Assembly (NCBI RefSeq): GCF_042663585.1
Contig: NZ_JBHTAN010000006.1
Coordinates: 1,984,001 to 2,048,000, forward strand
Direction: 5' to 3'
Origin: Natranaeroarchaeum sp042663585
GTDB lineage: Archaea; Halobacteriota; Halobacteria; Halobacteriales; Natronoarchaeaceae
Length of the DNA: 64,000 nucleotides
The position numbers and the translations under genes were made by a program. The notes beneath the pieces are model-generated. The model saw only the letters and a program-made list of their open reading frames with translations, was not told the origin of the DNA and searched no databases. This document shows, piece by piece, positions 27,224-36,715 of the stretch; within the stretch, counting starts at the first letter, position 1, and each line of letters opens with the position of its first letter.

Positions 27224-28596
27224 TGGACCTCCCCCTTGAGCGATAGTTCGTCCGTGTACAAAAAGTACCAGCCGAGCGCAATGAGGCCGATTGCAGTTCC
27301 GAGTAGCTGTGATAAGGGCTGCATATAGTATACGAGCCCGAAACTCGCCAGCGCGCCGAGAACCGGCACGAACGGATAGCCCGGGCATCTGAACGAGGGT
27401 GTGTACCAGTCGGGGCTCTCGTGGCGGAGTTTGAGCAACGAGACGCAGGTCAGCCCGTACAGCAGGAGATGGAGGAACGAGGCTACCTCTGCGAGGACTT
27501 CCGTTCGTCCCGAGGCGACGAGCAGTACCGTCGTACTGCCAACGAACGAGAGGGCGAAGTGTGGTGTCCCGTACGTACGGCTCACCCGGGCGGCCTGTGA
27601 CGGCACGAGTCCGTCGGCACTCAGTGCATAGAGCGCCCGCGACGCACTCAGTATCGAAGCGTTAGCACTCGAGACAGTCGCCAACAACCCGGCAACGAGA
27701 ATGCTCACCGCACCGATGGGTCCGAGATAGACCCGCGCGACTTCGACGATGGCCGTCTCGCCCATCGCACCGATGGTCTCCGGCACGAACGTACTGCCGG
27801 CGATCAACAGCGTGATGACGTAGAGAACACCGACCAGAACCACCGACCCGATCATCGACAGCGGGAGGTTCCGGCGGGGTTCGACGATGTCTTCGGCGAC
27901 GGTCGCTATCTGAGCGAAGCCGAGATAGGAGGTGAACACCAGCGCGGCCGTCGTCAGGACGGGGGCGTAGCCCTCAGGAGCGAACCCGGTCGCTCGTGTG
28001 GTCTCACCGTAGACCCCCAGCAGTTCCAGTCCACTGACCGACAGGAAGACTGCGATAATCGCCAACAGCACGCCGACGATGGAGTTCTGCAACGTCTCGG
28101 TGTTTTCGGTTCCGAGAATACTCGTCACCGTAAGCCCCACACCGGCGGCGATGCCGAGCAGGATTGCCACGGTCCCGGAATCGACAGTCGCAGGCATCGA
28201 CTCGACGATGCCGGCCTCCATCAGTACCGATATCGCATACTCGCCGAACCCGACGAGATAAAACGCCGAGGCGAACACCAGCCCGAACCCGACCCCAATG
28301 CCGACAAGCGCGCCCGGAAGCGCGCCGAGACTCCGGGAGATGAAGTAGTATCCACCGCCCGATTTCGGCATCGCCGTCGCCAGTTCCGCAGTCGGCAACG
28401 CGACGAGCAGCGCGATGATCGCTCCGATAGCAAAGGAGAGCGACGCCGCGGGACCGGCCCGCCCAGCGGCAATACCCGGAAAGACGAAGATTCCCGCGCC
28501 GATCATCGTGCCGACGCCGATCGTCACTGCGCCAGCCAGCCCGACCGTTCTGTCGAGATCCGGCTGGGATGATGCCGACTGTCTGTCACGTCTCAC
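27220..28596 (-). CDS. APC superfamily amino-acid permease
   Basis: 458 residues with about 12 membrane helices. Helix 1 carries the substrate-binding VGTMIGAGIFVFPG motif, and PKSGGGYYF follows after helix 2. It resembles the amino acid/cationic transporter group of APC carriers. The substrate cannot be set. It is the first gene of a two-gene operon with the Usp protein. Confidence 0.9.
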   Translation of the reverse strand: MRRDRQSASSQPDLDRTVGLAGAVTIGVGTMIGAGIFVFPGIAAGRAGPAASLSFAIGAIIALLVALPTAELATAMPKSGGGYYFISRSLGALPGALVGIGVGFGLVFASAFYLVGFGEYAISVLMEAGIVESMPATVDSGTVAILLGIAAGVGLTVTSILGTENTETLQNSIVGVLLAIIAVFLSVSGLELLGVYGETTRATGFAPEGYAPVLTTAALVFTSYLGFAQIATVAEDIVEPRRNLPLSMIGSVVLVGVLYVITLLIAGSTFVPETIGAMGETAIVEVARVYLGPIGAVSILVAGLLATVSSANASILSASRALYALSADGLVPSQAARVSRTYGTPHFALSFVGSTTVLLVASGRTEVLAEVASFLHLLLYGLTCVSLLKLRHESPDWYTPSFRCPGYPFVPVLGALASFGLVYYMQPLSQLLGTAIGLIALGWYFLYTDELSLKGEVQ

Positions 28597-28649
28597 ACTA
28601 GCAACTAGATCGTCGTCGGTTTAATTCGACGTGGCTCCGTGTGAACCCG

Positions 28650-29744
28650 TTATATCTCGACTGCATCGATGGGAACGGCCATCCGCTGTCGGTCCGGTTC
28701 GAAGCCGAGTTTCTCGTAGTATGCCATCGCTCGGTCGTTGTCCGCTTCCACTCCCAGCGAGAGTTCGACACAGCCCTCCTCCCGTGCGTACTGGATCGCC
28801 CGCGCTATCAGACGGTCGGCGAATCCCGACCCCCTGTAAGCGGGGCCGACGTACAGGTTTCCGATGAACAGCCGTTTCGCCGGGTCGAGGAACTCGTCGG
28901 TCGGTTCGAGTCCAGCATTCAGCCAGCCAGCAAAGACGGCATCGATCCGGTCGAGGCCGACCGTAGAATCGTTCACGTCGTCGAGAGCGATCCAGGCCCG
29001 CCGATCCGGGACATCGTACTCTTCGAGCAGGTCCTCGACGACGGCCTCCCGGTCCAGATCCGAACTGAGGTGTTGCTCACCGACGGCAGCGCCCAACTCC
29101 TGCCAGAACGGGACCCAGCACTCGTCGAAGAACCGCTGGATAGCCGCGTTCTCGACTCGAAGCCGGCGGAGACGAACGGACGAATGATCGCCAGTCGTCG
29201 AGTAACCGTCGCCGGCCTCTAGCGTGACCGCAGACAGCGGGACGCGCATTCGATAGCCCTGAGCCTCGAAGCCGAGACGTTCGTAGTAGCCGATGGCGCG
29301 CTCGTTCTCGATTGCGACATCGAGCGTCAACTCCTTACAGCCGTCTTCGCGCGCCTGCTGGATCGCACGTGCGATCAGGTCGTCAGCGAGTCCCGATCCA
29401 CGATATGACTCGCGAACCCAGATGTCGGCCACCTGGAGCCTGTCAGGCCAGTCGAATTCGTCGGGAGACGGTGCGAGACTCGTTTTCACGAACCCGGCAA
29501 AGGTCGCATCGACCGTCGAAAGTGGCGCCGGTCGGTCGATGCCGTCCTCGAGTGCGACCCACAGCCGATCCGACGGTGCATCGAGCAGGTCGAGGTGGTG
29601 CTGTACTACCGCCTCGATATCGACGTCCTCGATCAGGGTGTGGGCGGCGACAGCATCGCTCAATCCCTCGTGATAGGGCAACCAGCACTCCTCGATAAAA
29701 CGGCGTAGATCTGCCTCTTCGGTAGGGACACGGCGGATCTGCAT
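28650..29744 (-). CDS. Tandem-duplicated GNAT acetyltransferase
   Basis: 364 residues made of two homologous GNAT units of about 180 residues. Each has IxRFFxECWxPF near its start and a full motif A: SYRGSGLADDLIARAIQQAR in the first and AYRGSGFADRLIARAIQYAR in the second. Both also keep the YYExLGFE motif. Because both acetyl-CoA sites look intact, both halves may be active. The substrate is unknown. Confidence 0.87.
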   Translation of the reverse strand: MQIRRVPTEEADLRRFIEECWLPYHEGLSDAVAAHTLIEDVDIEAVVQHHLDLLDAPSDRLWVALEDGIDRPAPLSTVDATFAGFVKTSLAPSPDEFDWPDRLQVADIWVRESYRGSGLADDLIARAIQQAREDGCKELTLDVAIENERAIGYYERLGFEAQGYRMRVPLSAVTLEAGDGYSTTGDHSSVRLRRLRVENAAIQRFFDECWVPFWQELGAAVGEQHLSSDLDREAVVEDLLEEYDVPDRRAWIALDDVNDSTVGLDRIDAVFAGWLNAGLEPTDEFLDPAKRLFIGNLYVGPAYRGSGFADRLIARAIQYAREEGCVELSLGVEADNDRAMAYYEKLGFEPDRQRMAVPIDAVEI

Positions 29745-29799
29745 ATGTGGATATCAGATCGATCGATCAAGAGCGTTGGGATGACGGGCCGATCGACCG

Positions 29800-30528
29800 C
29801 TAGAGCGGGGCTGTCTCGCTGCTGGCGGTCTCGAACAGGTCCAGGAACTCCTCGTCGTACTGCTCGTCGACGTGTTGCACGTTCCAGAGCCCCGATGCTC
29901 GGATCTCCGGACTGGTGCTGTATCGACCGAGCCAGCAATCCGCTCGCGGGTCGGTCGAGCGCTCCTCGAAGTCGCTGAGGAGGGCGATGGCGTTCCGTTC
30001 GAGGTATGCCCGGTCACTATCGGCACTCGGTTCGTCGTCGAGAGCAACCCAGAGAAACGGCTGGTCTCGGATGTACGCACTGACGCGCCGTTCGAGGATG
30101 TACTCCGCGTCCCGGACCGCCGACCGATCACGCTCGATGCTCGACCAGCGTTCGTCCCAGTCGGGGTAGTCGGCGTGGAGGTCGTGTTTCTCGATGATCG
30201 CTTCGCCGACACGTTTTCGATAGACAGAGCCGCGATGGTTCCCCCCGTGTGGGTGCTCGGAACTCCCGCTTCCCGTTCCGTAGTGCTGTTTGAGCCTGTC
30301 CCAGAGCGTCGTACTGCTCCCTTCGGACACCGCATGTGTGCCGATACGGGCGACTCGGAACTGATCGGTCGATTCGTAGGTCTCGCCCGGTTCGAGGAAG
30401 AAGTAGACACCGCGGTCGGGCCAGTTCATGTAGCCGGTGCAGTGTTTGAGCTTTTGTGGGCCACCGACTCCGTGCTCGAGGTCGCCGAGTAACGTATAGA
30501 AGCGGTCGCGGTCGTCCTGGCGAGTCAT
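29800..30528 (-). CDS. GIY-YIG-like nuclease family protein (putative)
   Basis: 242 residues. Features fitting a GIY-YIG fold: GVY at 40-42, RIG at 61-63, an Arg in the first helix (R78 in LWDRLKQHYG), and E177/N179 in YLERNAIALL as candidate metal-binding Glu and nearby Asn. The N-terminal GYMNWPDRGVYFF and the GNHRGSVYR motif recall a bacterial and archaeal family usually left as hypothetical. The ATG at 30528 follows an AGAGGTGT ribosome site. It ends 55 bp from the tandem GNAT and starts beside a truncated kinase gene, an accessory-gene setting. The nuclease assignment is tentative. Confidence 0.55.
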   Translation of the reverse strand: MTRQDDRDRFYTLLGDLEHGVGGPQKLKHCTGYMNWPDRGVYFFLEPGETYESTDQFRVARIGTHAVSEGSSTTLWDRLKQHYGTGSGSSEHPHGGNHRGSVYRKRVGEAIIEKHDLHADYPDWDERWSSIERDRSAVRDAEYILERRVSAYIRDQPFLWVALDDEPSADSDRAYLERNAIALLSDFEERSTDPRADCWLGRYSTSPEIRASGLWNVQHVDEQYDEEFLDLFETASSETAPL

Positions 30529-30592
30529 TCCTACACCTCTCTTCTCGGTGACACACAAAGAGCTTCATCACTCACTGCGAGGGGTCGTGTAG

Positions 30593-32260
30593 AACGACAT
30601 CGAGACCTGGAACGAGGGCGCGAAGACCCTCTTCGGCTACGATGCCGAGACCGCTGTCGGGATGTCGATGGCACGATTCCATCCGGAGTCCGACCGTGCG
30701 TCTGGACTTTCGGATCGGTTACTCCAGCAGGCCCGCATCGCCGGCGAGAGCGCCCACGAGGGCTGGCGCGTTCGCGCCGATGGCTCGGAGTTCTACGCCG
30801 ACATCCGCTATGCGTTACTGGAGACCGAGGCTGGGGCGTCCCGGGGCTATGCGATGATCGTTCGAGACATGACGGACCGCCGCCGACAGCGCCGTCGGAC
30901 AGAACAGTTCGTCGAGGAGTCCGACGACGTGGTGTCGATTCTCGGCCCGGACGGGGATCTGACGTACGTCAGCGGTTCCGCTGACCGCGTGCTCGGCCAC
31001 GACCCGGACGACCTCGTCGGCGAGAACCTCTTCGACTACCTGCACCCCAGTGGGCGCGAAGAGGCCATGGAACACTTCTTCAGCGCCCTCGAGGGCGAGG
31101 TGGACAGCGCGGAGGCAGAGTGTCGGTTCCGCTCGGGCGATGGGGACTGGCTGAACGTCGAAGGCCAGTGTCGAGACATGACGGACGACGACGCTATCGA
31201 CGGCGTATTGCTGTATCTCCGTGACGTGACCGACAGCAAGGAACAGGCCCGACAGTTCGAGGGGATATTCAATCAGACGTTCCAGTTCACCGGCCTGCTC
31301 GACCCCGACGGGACGGTTATCGAGGCCAACGAGTCCGCACTCGAGTTCGGCGGGTTCGACCGCGAGGCAGTCGTCGGTGAGCGGTTTTACGAAGCCCCAT
31401 GGTGGACGCACTCCGAGGAGACGAGCGACGACATCCGGGACGCAGTAGAACGCGCTGCTGACGGGGAGTTCGTGCGCTACGAGACCGGCGCCAAGGGTGT
31501 CGACGGTCTTGCAACACTCGACTTCTCGGCGAAGCCGATAACTGACGAGGACGGCGAGGTCTCACTCGTCATCGTCGAGGGGCGCGACATTACGCAACAA
31601 CGCCAACAGCGCCAGCATCTAGAGGTGATGCAACGAGTGATGCGTCACAATATGCGCAACGACCTGACGAAGGTCGAGGGCTACACGCAACTGCTCGCCG
31701 AGGAGACGGATCCGGATACGAAGGCGGAGTATCTCGAAATCCTCGAATCCGTGCTCGACCGCTGGAAGCAGATGAGCGCCAGTATGACCAAGATCCGACG
31801 GGTGTTTCGGAACCAGGAGGGGGAGCGGTCGCGGGAAGACGCCGCGACGCTCGTCGACGACGCTGTCGCGGCGGCCAGCGACGCCCTCCTGGACGTGACA
31901 GTCGAGAGCGACACCGCTGTCGAGGCAGTAGATATCCCGGCAGACATCGCAGAAGCCCTCCGGGAACTGATCGAAAACGCCAGCGAAGCCGTGGCGCGGC
32001 CGGATGGCCGGGTCGAGGTATACCTATCCCGCCCGGAGGAAAACTGGGTCAGTATCGACGTTGTCGACGACGGCCCCGGCCTCCCGGAGATGGAAGCCGA
32101 AGTGCTCGAAACCGGTGAGGAGACCTCGTTGAACCACGGCGGAAGTCTCGGACTATGGATGGTCCGAACGCTCGTCAAACAGGCGGGCGGCGACATCTCC
32201 GTCGGCGCCACACCGGACGGAACGAGCGTCACGCTCCGCATACCCACGAAAGAGCCGTAG
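30593..32260 (+). pseudogene. 5'-truncated PAS-domain sensor histidine kinase
   Basis: The frame from 30593 starts inside a PAS core (ETWNEGAKTLFGYDAETAVG) directly after an in-frame TAG at 30590-30592. Everything upstream of the PAS middle is missing. The first usable ATG is 30662, giving 532 residues: a broken PAS, two further PAS domains (about 75-185, 200-325), an H-box with VMRHNMRNDLTKVEGY, and a HATPase with LIENASEA and DDGPGLPEM. The kinase core looks intact, so a shortened protein could still work. Haloarchaeal kinases of this type are cytoplasmic. Confidence 0.65.
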
Positions 32261-32293
32261 CAGGTCGATACCACGGGTTTCGACGGGACGGAT

Positions 32294-32545
32294 TCAGGGT
32301 TCGATTGGACGTTTAACTGCGGCATCGTCAGAAGCCTCCACTGTGCTCGCCTCCGACTGGCTATCGACGAACTCGACGAGTATGTCGCCGACTGCGGTGG
32401 TGACCTCGTTCTCGAACGACGCCTGAACGGCGAAGAGTCCGCACGAGCCAAGACCGGTCGGCGAGGCTCACCCACCAGAGCGTCGGCGGCGACCGCGCCA
32501 GCGATTGCGGACGACTTTTCTCCGTCGTCCTCGAACGCCGGGATG
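32294..32545 (-). pseudogene. Frameshifted gene remnant, family not recognised
   Basis: The minus strand reads in two frames with coding-like acidic content. The upstream part (about 32543-32460) gives IPAFEDDGEKSSAIAGAVAA. The downstream part (32467-32294), in another frame, gives CGLFAVQASFENEVTT and a long acidic tail to TGA at 32294-32296. Joined, they look like one gene with a frameshift near 32465. No start codon remains, as the DUF2085 gene occupies the far side. I cannot name the family. Confidence 0.4.
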
Positions 32546-32994
32546 TGACGCTCGACCGTGAAGAGCTACGAAAGGGGCTGGCACGGACGTGGCCGTATCT
32601 CCTCTCTCACCACGAACCGTCCGAGCGATGTCGGTGTTACTCGCCCAGGCTCCGCGGTCGACGGATCAGGCTCTGTGCGCGGTGTACCGGGATCTATCCC
32701 GGCATCCTCGCCGCGCTGTCCGGAGTCGGCGGGTCGCCGACGCTCGCGCTGGCCATCGTGATCGCCTTCCCACTGCCGGCGCTCGTCGACTGGACGGTGA
32801 CGACGTTTACCGGTCGGCGCGGTTACAACGCCGTCCGGACGGCGACGGGATTGCTGCTCGGCTACGGCTACGGAGTCGGCCTCTATCGAGTGGTTCTGGC
32901 GGGGGATTTCCGCATAGTTGCGGTCGGCATCAGCTATGCGATGGTCGCTGGCGCACTGCTCTCGCTGTCGCTGACCGGAACTGAGGCCCGATGA
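32545..32994 (+). CDS. DUF2085 membrane protein
   Basis: 149 residues with a GTG start. The N-terminal HHEPSERCRCYSP and the IRLCARCTGIYPG motif are the Cys/Arg signature of DUF2085; three or four membrane helices follow. The paired cysteines could bind a metal or a haem-like cofactor, but function is unknown. The zinc-ribbon TM2 gene begins 26 bp after the stop and may be co-transcribed. Confidence 0.8.
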   Translation: MTLDREELRKGLARTWPYLLSHHEPSERCRCYSPRLRGRRIRLCARCTGIYPGILAALSGVGGSPTLALAIVIAFPLPALVDWTVTTFTGRRGYNAVRTATGLLLGYGYGVGLYRVVLAGDFRIVAVGISYAMVAGALLSLSLTGTEAR

Positions 32995-33020
32995 GTACTA
33001 CTTTGTAACTGCTTCGACAA

Positions 33021-33467
33021 ATGCCATCCATCGTGAACTACTGCACCAACTGCGGTGAGCAGATAGCCGAGGACGCAGATCTCTGTCCTGAGTGTGGTGT
33101 CGACCAGCCGGCGACGCCCGAAGGCGAGCACATGACCCGAGACGAGAACCAGAAGTACTGCACGGAGTGCGGCGAACTGATCAACAGGCGGGCAGAGATC
33201 TGCCCGGAGTGCGGGGTGCGACAGCCCGGTATGGCCGACCCGAGCAGTGACAAGGTCGTGTCCGGCATCTTCGCCCTGCTGCTCGGAGGCATCGGCGTCC
33301 ACAAGTTCTACCAGGGGAACATCAAGTACGGCGTGCTCTACCTGTGTTTCTTCTGGACCGGTATTCCCGCCGTCATCGGCCTTATCGAGGGTATCCTGAT
33401 CCTGCTGGCGGACGACGCCGAGTACGAGCAGACGTACGCCGACGGGAGCATTCTGGGCCAGTTCTGA
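33021..33467 (+). CDS. Double zinc-ribbon plus TM2 domain membrane protein
   Basis: 148 residues. Two zinc ribbons (CTNCGEQI...CPECG at ~8-26 and CTECGEL...CPECG at ~47-65) precede a TM2 domain. The TM2 part has two helices and the conserved GGIGVHKFYQGN turn. Such proteins are membrane-bound with the ribbons in the cytoplasm; the role is unknown. Confidence 0.87.
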   Translation: MPSIVNYCTNCGEQIAEDADLCPECGVDQPATPEGEHMTRDENQKYCTECGELINRRAEICPECGVRQPGMADPSSDKVVSGIFALLLGGIGVHKFYQGNIKYGVLYLCFFWTGIPAVIGLIEGILILLADDAEYEQTYADGSILGQF

Positions 33468-33541
33468 ATCACGGGACACCGAGGAAGATAGCGATCACCG
33501 CGACCCGAACACATTAATCGGGAGCACCCGACGGTGGGGGT

Positions 33542-33892
33542 ATGGCCGGAATCGTCTTCTTTGGGACCGAATCGCTCACTGAAGTCGTCGAGTTCTACGT
33601 CGAGACGCTCGATGCGGAGCGCTGGCTCGACCAGCCGGACTGTACGATCCTGCAGTACGACAACATGCTCTTTGGCTTCTGCGAGCGCGAGACGGCCGAA
33701 ACCGATGGAACGATCACGTTCGTCGTCGACTCGAAGCGGGCAGTCGACGAACTGTACGAGCGTCTCGGCCACGTCTCGGAGGAGCCTCCCGCCGAGAACG
33801 AGCGCTACCGCATCTACCAGTGCTTCGCCGAGGACCCCGAGGGACGGACCGTCGAGGTCCAGACGTTCTTGCACGAGACCGACCCCGTCTGA
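33542..33892 (+). CDS. VOC (glyoxalase/bleomycin-resistance fold) family protein
   Basis: 116 residues, one pair of beta-alpha-beta-beta-beta units: SLTEVVEFYVETLDAE opens the domain and CFAEDPEGRTVEVQTF closes it. The closing Glu (in VEVQ) is the usual metal ligand of the fold. No substrate can be set. A TATA-like CATTAATC (33512-33519) sits about 27 bp before the ATG, predicting a leaderless transcript. Confidence 0.8.
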   Translation: MAGIVFFGTESLTEVVEFYVETLDAERWLDQPDCTILQYDNMLFGFCERETAETDGTITFVVDSKRAVDELYERLGHVSEEPPAENERYRIYQCFAEDPEGRTVEVQTFLHETDPV

Positions 33893-33967
33893 GCCGAGCG
33901 ATAGGGAGCCATCTCCCGGCTGGATCCGGATCGGACTCGGCCCGCCGGAGTCACAGTCTCGGAGTGG

Positions 33968-36523
33968 CTACTCGGCGCGTGCAAGCTCTACAACGAACGT
34001 CGCACCGCCGGAATCGTTGTCCTCGACCCGGATATCGCCGCCGTATCGGTCGACGAGCGTCCGGACGAGATACAGTCCAAGCCCGGACCCCTCGCTATCC
34101 AGACCCTGTTCGCCCTCGTCGAATATCTCGTCCTTGAGGTCGTCCGGCACGCCGGGGCCGTTGTCCGCAATCGAGATCCGGACCCGGTCCTCGAATTCGG
34201 TCGTCGAAACCTCGATCTCGGGAACGTCGGAGTCGTTGTGGAGGACGGCGTTCTGTAGCAGGTTCCGAAAGACGGAGTCGAGCATGTCGTCGGCGGTGAC
34301 GACGACATCCGAAAGTGAGCCGTCGAGCCGAACCACTGCCGCCCGGAAGTCGGATCGGGTGTCCTCGATCTGCTCGTGAAGCGCCGTCGATAACCGTTTC
34401 GACACCAGTTCCGACTCGCTCTGGAGCAGGATGTCGGTCATCTCCTTGGCCGACGTCGTGATATCGATGGCTTCGTCGCCAGCGCGCAGGATCTGTTCGA
34501 GATACTCCGCCTGCTTGCCGTCGAGGTCGTCTTCAAGCGCCTGGGCGTACGCGGAGACCAACTGAAGCTTGTTCCGGATATCGTGATGGACGATCCGGTT
34601 AAGGATCTCCAGATTGTCCCGTTGGGTCTCGATCCGTGACTCGTAGGTTTTGAGATCGGTAATATCACGAGCGTAGCCGAGCACCGCGTCTTGGTCGGTT
34701 CCGGCGACCGTATAGGGGAGCTTGGTCGTGCGGAGAACCCGCGTCTCGCCGTCGGCGGTGGTCAACTCTTCTTCGGGAATCTCCAGCGCTTCGCCGGACT
34801 CGATCACTCGCAGGTCGTCCGCCTGGAAGTTCTCGGACTGGTCGGCGTCAGGCAGGATCTCCGAGTCGGTTTTCCCCTCGACCTCGTCGGGTGTCAGTCC
34901 GTACGACGCCGCAGTCGCTTCGTTGGCGAGAATATACTCGCCGTCCCTGTTTTTGGCGAACAGCAGGTCGGGCACCAGATCGACGATCTGGCGGAGCTGT
35001 TCGCGCGTCCGCTCGATAGTCTCTTCGTACTTCTTGTGCTCGGTGATATCGAGATGGATGCCGACCGCACGCTTTGGCTCCCCGTCGTCGTCGCGCTCGA
35101 CGACCTTGCCGACGTCTCTGATCCACTTCCAGTCGCCGGCTTTCGTCTGCATCCGATGCTCGCAGTCGTACAGTTCCGTTTCGCCGGTGAGATGAGCGCT
35201 CAGTTGCTCCTCGACCCGTTCCATATCCGCCGGATGCACACGTTCTTCCCACGTATCGAGATGCGAGTCGAGTTCCGCGGGTGAGAACCCGAGCATCGAA
35301 GCCCACTGCTCGTTGAACTCCACTGCGTCGGTCTCGACGTTCCAGTCCCAGACGCCGAGTTCCGCTCCTCGGATCGCCAGATCGAGCCGTTCTTTCAGTT
35401 CGCGTAGCTCCTGTTCCTGTTCGACGTGTTCTGTCACGTCACGGGCACTACCGACGACTCGGACGACCTCGTCGTCGACCACGACCGGGACGAGCGTCGT
35501 CTGCCAGGTTCGGGTACCTGCGGGAAGCGAAAGGGTCTCCTCGTAGGAGATCCGCTCGCGAGCGGTCACACAGCGTCTGTAGTTCGCTTCGACCTCCGCG
35601 GCGACCTCATCGTCCAGAACGTCTCGCGGCGTTTTTCCTCTGATCGACTCCGTTTCGAGACCGCTCTTTGCCTCGTGGGAAGCGCTCAGTTGCCGGTAGC
35701 GGAACGTCGGATCCGACTCGTCGCCATCGACGTCGAACAGGAAGATCGCATCGTCCGCGTTCTCCATGATCGACTCGTAATCCGCCAACAATCGCGTTCT
35801 ATCACGTTCTTGGCGCTTTCGCTCGCTAATGTCCCGAACGGCACAGACGAGACTTCCATCCGGCCGTCCAGTCAGTGACACTTCCTGGGGAAACGTCGTT
35901 CCGTCCGCACGGACGCCCGTCGCCTCGCCGCGCCAGTTTCCGCTCGCGTCGACCGTCGGAAAGATCTCGGACTGGAAACGCTCTCTCTCGCCCTCGTTGT
36001 AGAGGCCGGTCCAGGATCGCCCGACCAGCTCTTCGGGGTCCTCGTAGCCGTAAATCGTCGCGTGCGCCCGGTTGAGGTAGACGAACTCGCGGTTCTCGTC
36101 GAGAATCGCCATCCCGTCTATCGAGGCCTCCATCGCGCCGGAGAGACACGAATCCGAAGTCTGGGCCGGTCGATTCTTGCCGCTCTCGCGGAGACAGAGT
36201 GTCACGCCATCCGCGGAGGGATGGATCCGGACCTGAAACCAGGAATCGACCTCGTCGGCGTACGCCTCGAAGCGTACCGACTCCTTCCTTTCCAACGACC
36301 GCCGACACTGACCCCTGACATCGTCGTCGAGTAGCGCTACCAGCGAGTCGAACGCCCCGCCCTCGCCAGTGACAGAGGCCTGTGACAGCAGTTCGTCGGC
36401 CGGTGCGTTGCGAAACGTCTCGGCGAGTCGCTCGTCGTACGCGAGGATCGGATCGTCGATTCGCGAGAGCACGCTCTCGGCCGACGGGTCCGATCGGACT
36501 TCGTCGTTCGAGTCGCGTCTCAT
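33968..36523 (-). CDS. Multi-PAS sensor histidine kinase
   Basis: 851 residues with no membrane segment. A degenerate PAS lies at ~10-115 and four clearer PAS/PAC units at ~125-235, 245-370, 375-495 and 505-625. The H-box is IVHHDIRNKLQLV (about 645) and the ATPase shows NLLQNAVLHN, DNGPGVPDD and GSGLGLYLV. It is a cytoplasmic multi-input sensor; no response regulator is adjacent, which is common for haloarchaeal kinases. A TATA-like AGTATTAT on the minus strand (36550-36557) precedes the ATG at leaderless spacing. Confidence 0.9.
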   Translation of the reverse strand: MRRDSNDEVRSDPSAESVLSRIDDPILAYDERLAETFRNAPADELLSQASVTGEGGAFDSLVALLDDDVRGQCRRSLERKESVRFEAYADEVDSWFQVRIHPSADGVTLCLRESGKNRPAQTSDSCLSGAMEASIDGMAILDENREFVYLNRAHATIYGYEDPEELVGRSWTGLYNEGERERFQSEIFPTVDASGNWRGEATGVRADGTTFPQEVSLTGRPDGSLVCAVRDISERKRQERDRTRLLADYESIMENADDAIFLFDVDGDESDPTFRYRQLSASHEAKSGLETESIRGKTPRDVLDDEVAAEVEANYRRCVTARERISYEETLSLPAGTRTWQTTLVPVVVDDEVVRVVGSARDVTEHVEQEQELRELKERLDLAIRGAELGVWDWNVETDAVEFNEQWASMLGFSPAELDSHLDTWEERVHPADMERVEEQLSAHLTGETELYDCEHRMQTKAGDWKWIRDVGKVVERDDDGEPKRAVGIHLDITEHKKYEETIERTREQLRQIVDLVPDLLFAKNRDGEYILANEATAASYGLTPDEVEGKTDSEILPDADQSENFQADDLRVIESGEALEIPEEELTTADGETRVLRTTKLPYTVAGTDQDAVLGYARDITDLKTYESRIETQRDNLEILNRIVHHDIRNKLQLVSAYAQALEDDLDGKQAEYLEQILRAGDEAIDITTSAKEMTDILLQSESELVSKRLSTALHEQIEDTRSDFRAAVVRLDGSLSDVVVTADDMLDSVFRNLLQNAVLHNDSDVPEIEVSTTEFEDRVRISIADNGPGVPDDLKDEIFDEGEQGLDSEGSGLGLYLVRTLVDRYGGDIRVEDNDSGGATFVVELARAE

Positions 36524-36715
36524 CGGTACGCCTGGCCAGTGAGACTTTCATAATACTTTCCAACAGTATTCGAGAGATAATCGTTTGATTGCCAGTTAGT
36601 CAACGTCCGGTGCATACGTTTCAGAGAGAGTCCAGCGTATTCAGCGTTCGGTACGATCAGCTACGGGGAGTGGCTCGGTTTGGTACGACGGCACAGCACG
36701 GCCGGAACGACTGCC

